Source: Helichrysum umbraculigerum
Taxonomy: Eukaryota > Streptophyta > Magnoliopsida > Asterales > Asteraceae
NCBI GenBank assembly: GCA_949592205.1
Contig: CATIUR010000001.1
Location: forward strand, 310,648,250 to 310,712,249
Direction: 5' to 3'
Length of the DNA stretch: 64,000 nt
Below, one piece after another: positions 58,421-64,000 of this stretch (position 1 is the stretch's first letter; the number at the start of each line of letters is the position of its first letter). The notes below the pieces were generated by a model, which saw only the letters and a list, made by a program, of their open reading frames with translations, did no database searches and was not told the origin of the DNA. The position numbers were made by a program, and so were the translations under genes.

Positions 58421-60242
58421 ATAATCGAAGCTTAACCCGTAAGTAATAATTTGCTCCCGTGACATGCTCGTAATTGAGCAAGCATAAGTGACGAATAATA
58501 GTCACCCGTTTATACATAACGGTTCGTGGTAGCGCTACTACCCCGGGCGGGGAGGGTCATTTCCCTAATGGATCCATTAACTAGTGTTCGCGCTTAAGTA
58601 CATAACTAACGATATATGACGGAGAGACTTCAGTAGAAAGTTAGTAACTCATGCAATTCCGTTTGGTATAGTAAGCAGTTTTAGTACTTGTGTTCAAGGA
58701 AAAATCAGTAGCATGTATCTCCCCCAATAAGAAAAACAGTAAAAGTGGGGCCGTAATACTCACCTGAGTCTAGCAATTCAGTATGTGAAATCGAGTAAGT
58801 AAGGCGGATGAAATCCCGTATGTGGTTCTCCGAACCCGTAACCTTTAAATGCCTAAACATGTAAAGTTAAGTAAGTAGATGTCCCGAAAGACCATCTATG
58901 CTAGTTGTCTACACAACTCGTTATGTCCAATGTTGGTTCGTTATCGTTTGTTCTTAGAAAATATGGTTGGCCCGTTGGTGACGGTTTGTAATAATAATCC
59001 ATAAGTGTTATTATTATTCGTCTCGTTTTACGTTTAGTAAAAGTATGTATTTTTGTATGTTAATCATCGTCGTAAAAAGTGTAGTTGTCGTTACGCGAAT
59101 GTCGAATTGTTGAGTAGAAACTCAGTTCGCAGACCAGGTCAGTTCGGCTCGTTCGGCTCTGTTCGGCTCGGTTCGGCTCGCAAGTTCGGTTCAATTCGCA
59201 GCTCGGTTCGATTCGCCGCTCGGCTCGATTCGCTGCTCGGCTCGATTCGCTGCTCGGCTCGGTTCGCTGCTCGGCTCGGTTCGCAGGAAGAACACACCCC
59301 AGCTCGCGAAACGGTCTGATCGACGGATTTCGGTCCAAAAACATGTTTTCGGATTTCCCATTGGTCCGATTCTTTTACCCAACCCTCCAATGGACATTAC
59401 AAGCTATTATAAACCATTAAAACGTAAATACATTAAGAATCGAGAGATGTCGGGTTTTGTTGGAAACTTACAAATTGTCGGATGAGAAATCCGAAAAGAT
59501 AGGAAGGTAGATCGTGATGCCATGGTTCTTTTATCCCAAAAGAGTGGTATGATCCGGTGTCGTTTCGTGTTGTTATTTTGCGATTTAGTGAGGTGGTGGG
59601 TTTTGTTTATTTTGAAAGAAAATGGAGAGAAAGAGAGATGAGAGATAAGATGATGATGATGAAATGAAAGTGGGGAGGGGGTTTCCCCCTTTTTGGCTGA
59701 AAATCGGTGGGGTCCACCGAGTGGACTTCACCAAATTTTGTTCCCTGCGTTTCGAGTTCTGCGCGGTGTTCGTTTCTTCGATCGTATAACTTTTAGAAAT
59801 TACTTTACGCGTTAATTATTCGTTTTACGAGTACCGATTAACTATTAAATGTTTTATTTTATGTCTCAATTTAATTACTAGTCAATAGCTTTTTGTTTGA
59901 GCGTTTACTACTTTACTCGCATTAATGGTTTAAAAATGCGATACGATAAAAATTACGAAATACTATTAAAATAATATTTTGAGTACATTAGAGTTATATC
60001 GTTTAAATAAAATTGTCCACCAACGTCCGTATTTACCGAATCGAATTACATTCGATTTAAAAATTATGTACGATCAAATCCAATCGCGTATTCGTATAAA
60101 TCCACAAGTATATATTTTGTCACATTAATTAGCCTAACACAGAACTAATTACACGTATTTACAGAGAATTAGGCGCTAATTACTAGCCCTAATTTGGCGG
60201 TTGTTATATTCTCCCCCTGTTAAAAGAATTTCGTCCCGAAAT

Positions 60243-63200
60243 TTAAGTCGAAGTCGTGTTCGGGGTAGAATCGGTGAATAAGTGAGGATACTTGAGTCGC
60301 ATTTGGTCTTCCCGTTCCCAAGTGAATTCCGGACCACGCCGCGAATTCCACATGACCTTGACGATGGGAATACGACTTCGTTTCAGTTGTTTGACCTCAC
60401 GGTCCATAATTTCAGCGGGTTCTTCCACGAAGTGAAGTTTGTTATCGATACGAATCTCGTCGAGTGGTATAACAAGTGTCTCGTCAGACAGACATTTCTT
60501 TAAATTAGAAATGTGAAAGGTAGGGTGCACGCTGCTGAGTTCGGAAGGCAGCTCCAAACGATACGACACGGGGCCAATTCGTTCGAGGATCTCAAAAGGC
60601 CCAATGTACCTGGGATTTAATTTCCCGCGTTTACCAAACCGGATTACGCCTTTCCAAGGCGATACTTTCAAGAGTACTCGATCCCCAACTTGGAATTCGA
60701 GTGGCTTGCGTCTAACGTCAACGTAACTTTTATGACGGTCTCGCGCGGCTTTTAGTCGGTTTTGAATTTCAACAATTTTCTCGGCGGTTTCGTATATGAG
60801 CTCAGGACCAGTGAGTTGACTATCCCCCACTTCAGTCCAACAGATCGGTGATCGGCACTTACGACCGTACAGTGCCTCGAAAGGTGCAGCCTTGATGCTG
60901 GTGTGATAGCTGTTATTGTACGAGAATTCGCACAATGGTAGATGTCTTTCCCAATTTGTACCAGAATCAACTACGCAGGCTCGTAGCATATCTTCCAGTG
61001 TCTGAATAGTTCGTTCGCTCTGGCCATCGGTTTGAGGGTGGTACGCGGTACTCATATCGAGACGGGTACCCAATGCTTTTTGGAGTGATTGCCAGAAACG
61101 AGATGTGAAACGAGCATCCCTGTCAGAAATGATCGAGGTAGGGACACCGTGTCGGCAAACGATTTCTTTGATGTAGATCTGTGTGAGACGTTCCATTTTG
61201 TCGGTTTCTCTGATTGCCAGGAAATGAGCTGATTTGGTGAGACGATCGACGATCACCCAAATGGTATCGCAACCGCTCGACGACTTAGGGAGTTTGGTTA
61301 TGAAATCCATGGCAATCTGTTCCCATTTCCATTCAGGAATGTCGGGTTGTTGGAGTAAGCCGGAAGGTTTCTGGTATTCGGCTTTGACTTTCGAGCAAGT
61401 GAGACACTTGCTGACGTACGTGGCAATTTCAGCTTTCATGTTCGGCCACCAATAAAACTCTTTGATTCCGCGATACATTTTGTCGGATCCCGGGTGGATA
61501 GAATATTTGGACTTGTGAGCTTCATCCATCACTATGTCCCAAAGGTTCCCGAAATTAGGCAACCAGATTCGGTTGGTGAAGTACCTAACTCCGTTGGGTT
61601 TGATCTCGAATTGTTTATCCATGCCTCGTAAAGTCTCGTTTTTGACATTATCGGGTTTGAGAGCTTCGAGTTGTGCGGTGAGGATTTGGATATTCAGGTC
61701 GTTGTGAATTGTCATACTAAGGGCTCGGACTCGAAATGGTTTTGTTCGTTCCTTACGACTGAGAGCATCGGCGACCACGTTTGCCCTGCCCGGATGATAT
61801 TTGATCTCACAGTCGTAATCGGTGAGTAATTCAACCCATCTACGTTGCCTCATGTTAAGATCTTTCTGGTCGAAGATGTGTTGGAGACTTTTGTGGTCGG
61901 TGAATATGGTACTTCGGGTACCATAAAGGTAGTGTCTCCAAATTTTGAGAGCGAATACCACGGCCCCTAACTCGAGGTCGTGAGTTGTGTAGTTCTTCTC
62001 GTGAACTTTAAGTTGTCGAGAGGCGTAGGCAATGACCTTGTCTCGTTGCATTAGCACGCAACCGAGACCTTGGTGAGAAGCATCGCAGTATACCACGAAG
62101 TCATCGGTGCCTTCGGGTAAGGACAGAATGGGTGCACTGCAGAGCTTGAGTTTCAATAGCTGAAATGCTGACTCCTGTTTATCAGTCCAATCAAACTTCT
62201 TTTCCTTCTGAGTCAGTGTTGTGAGTGGCAAGGCTATTTTTGAGAAGTTCTCGATGAATCGGCGATAATACCCCGCCAATCCCAAGAATTGGCGTACCTC
62301 GGTAGGAGTGGTTGGCGCTTGCCAGTTCTTGATAGCCTCGATTTTTTATGGGTCTACATGAATTCCCTGACTATCAATCACGTGTCCAAGGAATTGAACG
62401 GTTTTTATCCAGAACTCACACTTAGAGAATTTGGCGTAAAGCTCCTCGTGTCTAAGTAGTTCTAGGATGGTTCTGAGGTGTTGTGCGTGTTCCTGTTCGT
62501 TTCGTGAGTATATGAGGATGTCATCGATGAAGACAATGACAAACTTGTCGAGATAAGGCTTGCACAACCGATTCATAAGGTCCATGAATACAGCCGGTGC
62601 GTTGGTTAGACCGAATGGCATCACTTGAAATTCGTAATGCCCGTAACGGGTTCTGAATGCGGTTTTTGGGATGTCGGCATCGCGAACACACAATTGATGA
62701 TAACCCGATCGAAGATCAATCTTTGAATAACAGCTTGATCCCTGAAGTTGATCGAATAGATCATCGATTCGAGGAAGTGGGTATCGGTTCTTGACGGTTA
62801 GCTTATTCAACTCTCGGTAGTCGATACACATTCTGAATGAACCGTCTTTCTTTTTGACAAACAAGACCGGAGCTCCCCAAGGTGAAGAACTCGGTCTGAT
62901 GAATCCTCTATCCAGGAGTTCCTGTAACTGAGCGGATAACTCCTGAAGTTCAGATGGAGCAAGGCGGTACGGTGCTCGGGCCACCGGTGCGGCACCCGGC
63001 ACGAGATTAATCGAGAACTCAACCTGTCTATTCGGAGGTAGACCAGGTAGTTCTTCCGGAAAGACTTCGGGAAAGTCTCTAACGATTGGCACATCTTCAA
63101 GTCGCTTCTCCCCCGACTTTTTCTCCAGGATGTGCGCGAGAATTGCTGGGTAACCCTTTCGCAGAAATTTTCGGGTTTTTAAATAGGAGATTATATTTAG

Positions 63201-63999
63201 TCTCGACCCACCGGTCTCCCCCTGTATGATCAAGGTACTACCGGCGGCGAGAGGAATTCGAACGATTTTATCATGGCAAACTATTTCGGCCCGATGCTTG
63301 GACAACCAGTCCATACACACGATGACGTCAAAACTTCCTAGTTCAACAGGCATGAGATCGATTGAGAAAATTTCATCGGCGAGGCTTAAAGTGCAATTAG
63401 GTATTACACTATTGGTTTCTATGAGTTTACCGTTTGCAAGTTCTACAGTGTACTTAACATCTAAGGCCGAAGGGGTGATATTAAGTAGAGGGCAAAACTC
63501 ATCAGATATGAAACTTCTATCAGCACCGGTATCAAATAACACTGAAGCAGTAAGATCGTTGAGAAAGAACGTACCCGTTACAACATTCGGGTCTTGCCTG
63601 GCTTCCCCAGCTTTGATGACAAATGCTCTGCTACGAGTAGGGTTGTTGTTCCGGTTGTTGTTGTTGTTGTTCTGCTTAGGGCAATTATTCTGAAAGTGCC
63701 CAGGACTTCCGCACCCATAACAAGTCTTTAGGGCATTGGTGTTTCGACAATCCTTGGCTAGATGCCCGAAACGTTTGCAGTTGGCGCAAGGGCAGGAACC
63801 GTCGTGATGGCGGTTGCATTTGGGACAGTAGGGCTTGTTCCCGCTATACCCTTTCTTCTCTGAAGTCCTCGATGAATAAGCCTTAACAGACTCAGGCTTT
63901 TTGTTGGCTATCTGGTTGGATGAGTTGGGGTTTCCTTCCCACTTTCGTTTGTTGTTGTTCGATGATGGGGTTGATGTAGTGCCACGGCGGACAGAGTAT
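60243..63999 (-). pseudogene. Gypsy gag-pol (element 5), one nonsense codon, runs off window
   Basis: The minus-strand frame is open from the window edge to the stop at 60243, apart from one TAA at 62343-62345 (element 2 has TCA there). Right to left: zinc knuckles (63690-63830, CANCKRFGHLAKDC and CYGCGSPGHFQNNC), protease DTG (about 63527-63535), reverse transcriptase with CIDYRELNKL and FIDD (about 62518-62530), RNase H (about 61900-62130), integrase zinc domain (about 61390-61500), integrase core (D near 61305, D near 61120, E near 61015), the GPF-type module (about 60590-60620), and a chromodomain-like end (60290-60430, ending KYPHLFTDSTPNTTST). The second knuckle has asparagines where the others have basic residues. 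The domain order and chromodomain place it with the chromoviruses. One point mutation separates it from an open frame, so it is among the youngest gypsy copies here. Confidence 0.95.
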
Positions 64000-64000
64000 G

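Larger units (their letters stand above)
55497..60208 (-). repeat. 3' LTR of gypsy element 5, split by an ORF1-only retroposon
   Basis: On the plus strand it runs from TGTAACACCCCCAAATTC to GGCGGTTGTTATA. Without the insertion (55998-58420 plus one duplication) it is about 2.28 kb. Its outer 5' dinucleotide on the minus strand is TA instead of TG. An array of GCTCGGCTCGATTC words lies at 59130-59290, with the pyrimidine-rich leader region at about 59600-59700 (minus strand). Confidence 0.88.

Noticed and set aside
59053..59397. Overlapping frames of RAEPSSE or GSIRSSVR type on both strands
   Set aside because: They result from the GCTCGGCTCG motif array of the LTR; no start or family support.

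Overview
This window looks like plant nuclear heterochromatin made almost entirely of nested retrotransposons. I found no host gene, tRNA, rRNA, CRISPR array or bacterial-type operon. The organism is a flowering plant, and I infer Asteraceae (daisy family). The chromodomain gypsy elements with LTRs of 2.4-3 kb, the Athila-like elements, and the gene at 48764-52876 all resemble, from memory, proteins annotated in Artemisia/Tanacetum-type genomes. No database search was possible.

Layout. 1-5769: 5' end of a minus-strand chromodomain gypsy element (GAG-protease, decayed extra ORF, primer-binding site, 5' LTR). It sits inside Athila-like element A, whose interior (ATHILA ORF-1-type gene plus a long non-coding tail) occupies 5770-10074 and whose 3' LTR starts at 10075. 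That LTR is split by Athila-like element B (10795-28220, matching 2.3-kb LTRs, perfect 5-bp target duplication CGAAG) and resumes at 28221. B carries a solo gypsy LTR (14347-16996, duplication TAAGG) and a gag-only copia element (19703-24947, duplication AAAAC).

30113-45075: a scrambled block. It holds an ORF1-type gene (DUF4283 plus zinc knuckle), a plus-strand gypsy element with a full-length gag-pol frame carrying four nonsense codons and its 3' LTR (32527-39752), a minus-strand gypsy fragment with an intact extra coiled-coil ORF ahead of gag (39753-42150), and a plus-strand gypsy tail with its LTR (42151-45075).

45076-53540: a unit with a five-exon, intron-containing pseudogene and a companion pseudogene, related to a protein family found in Asteraceae retrotransposons. 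It is interrupted by an ORF1-only non-LTR element (46211-48477, 18-bp target duplication). 53541-63999: four nested layers: a gypsy LTR, an Athila-like LTR, the 3' LTR and gag-pol of a minus-strand gypsy element, and an ORF1-only element (55998-58420, 13-bp target duplication).

Main points of interest. (1) A family of short non-LTR retroposons encodes only an ORF1-like RNA-binding protein and no reverse transcriptase, analogous to mammalian HAL1. (2) LTRs of unrelated families (Athila-like, gypsy, copia) each carry a local array of short CpG-containing motifs or hairpins, often just upstream of a TATA-like box. (3) A retroelement-type gene has four canonical in-frame introns. (4) Gypsy elements carry an additional coiled-coil ORF between the 5' LTR and gag.
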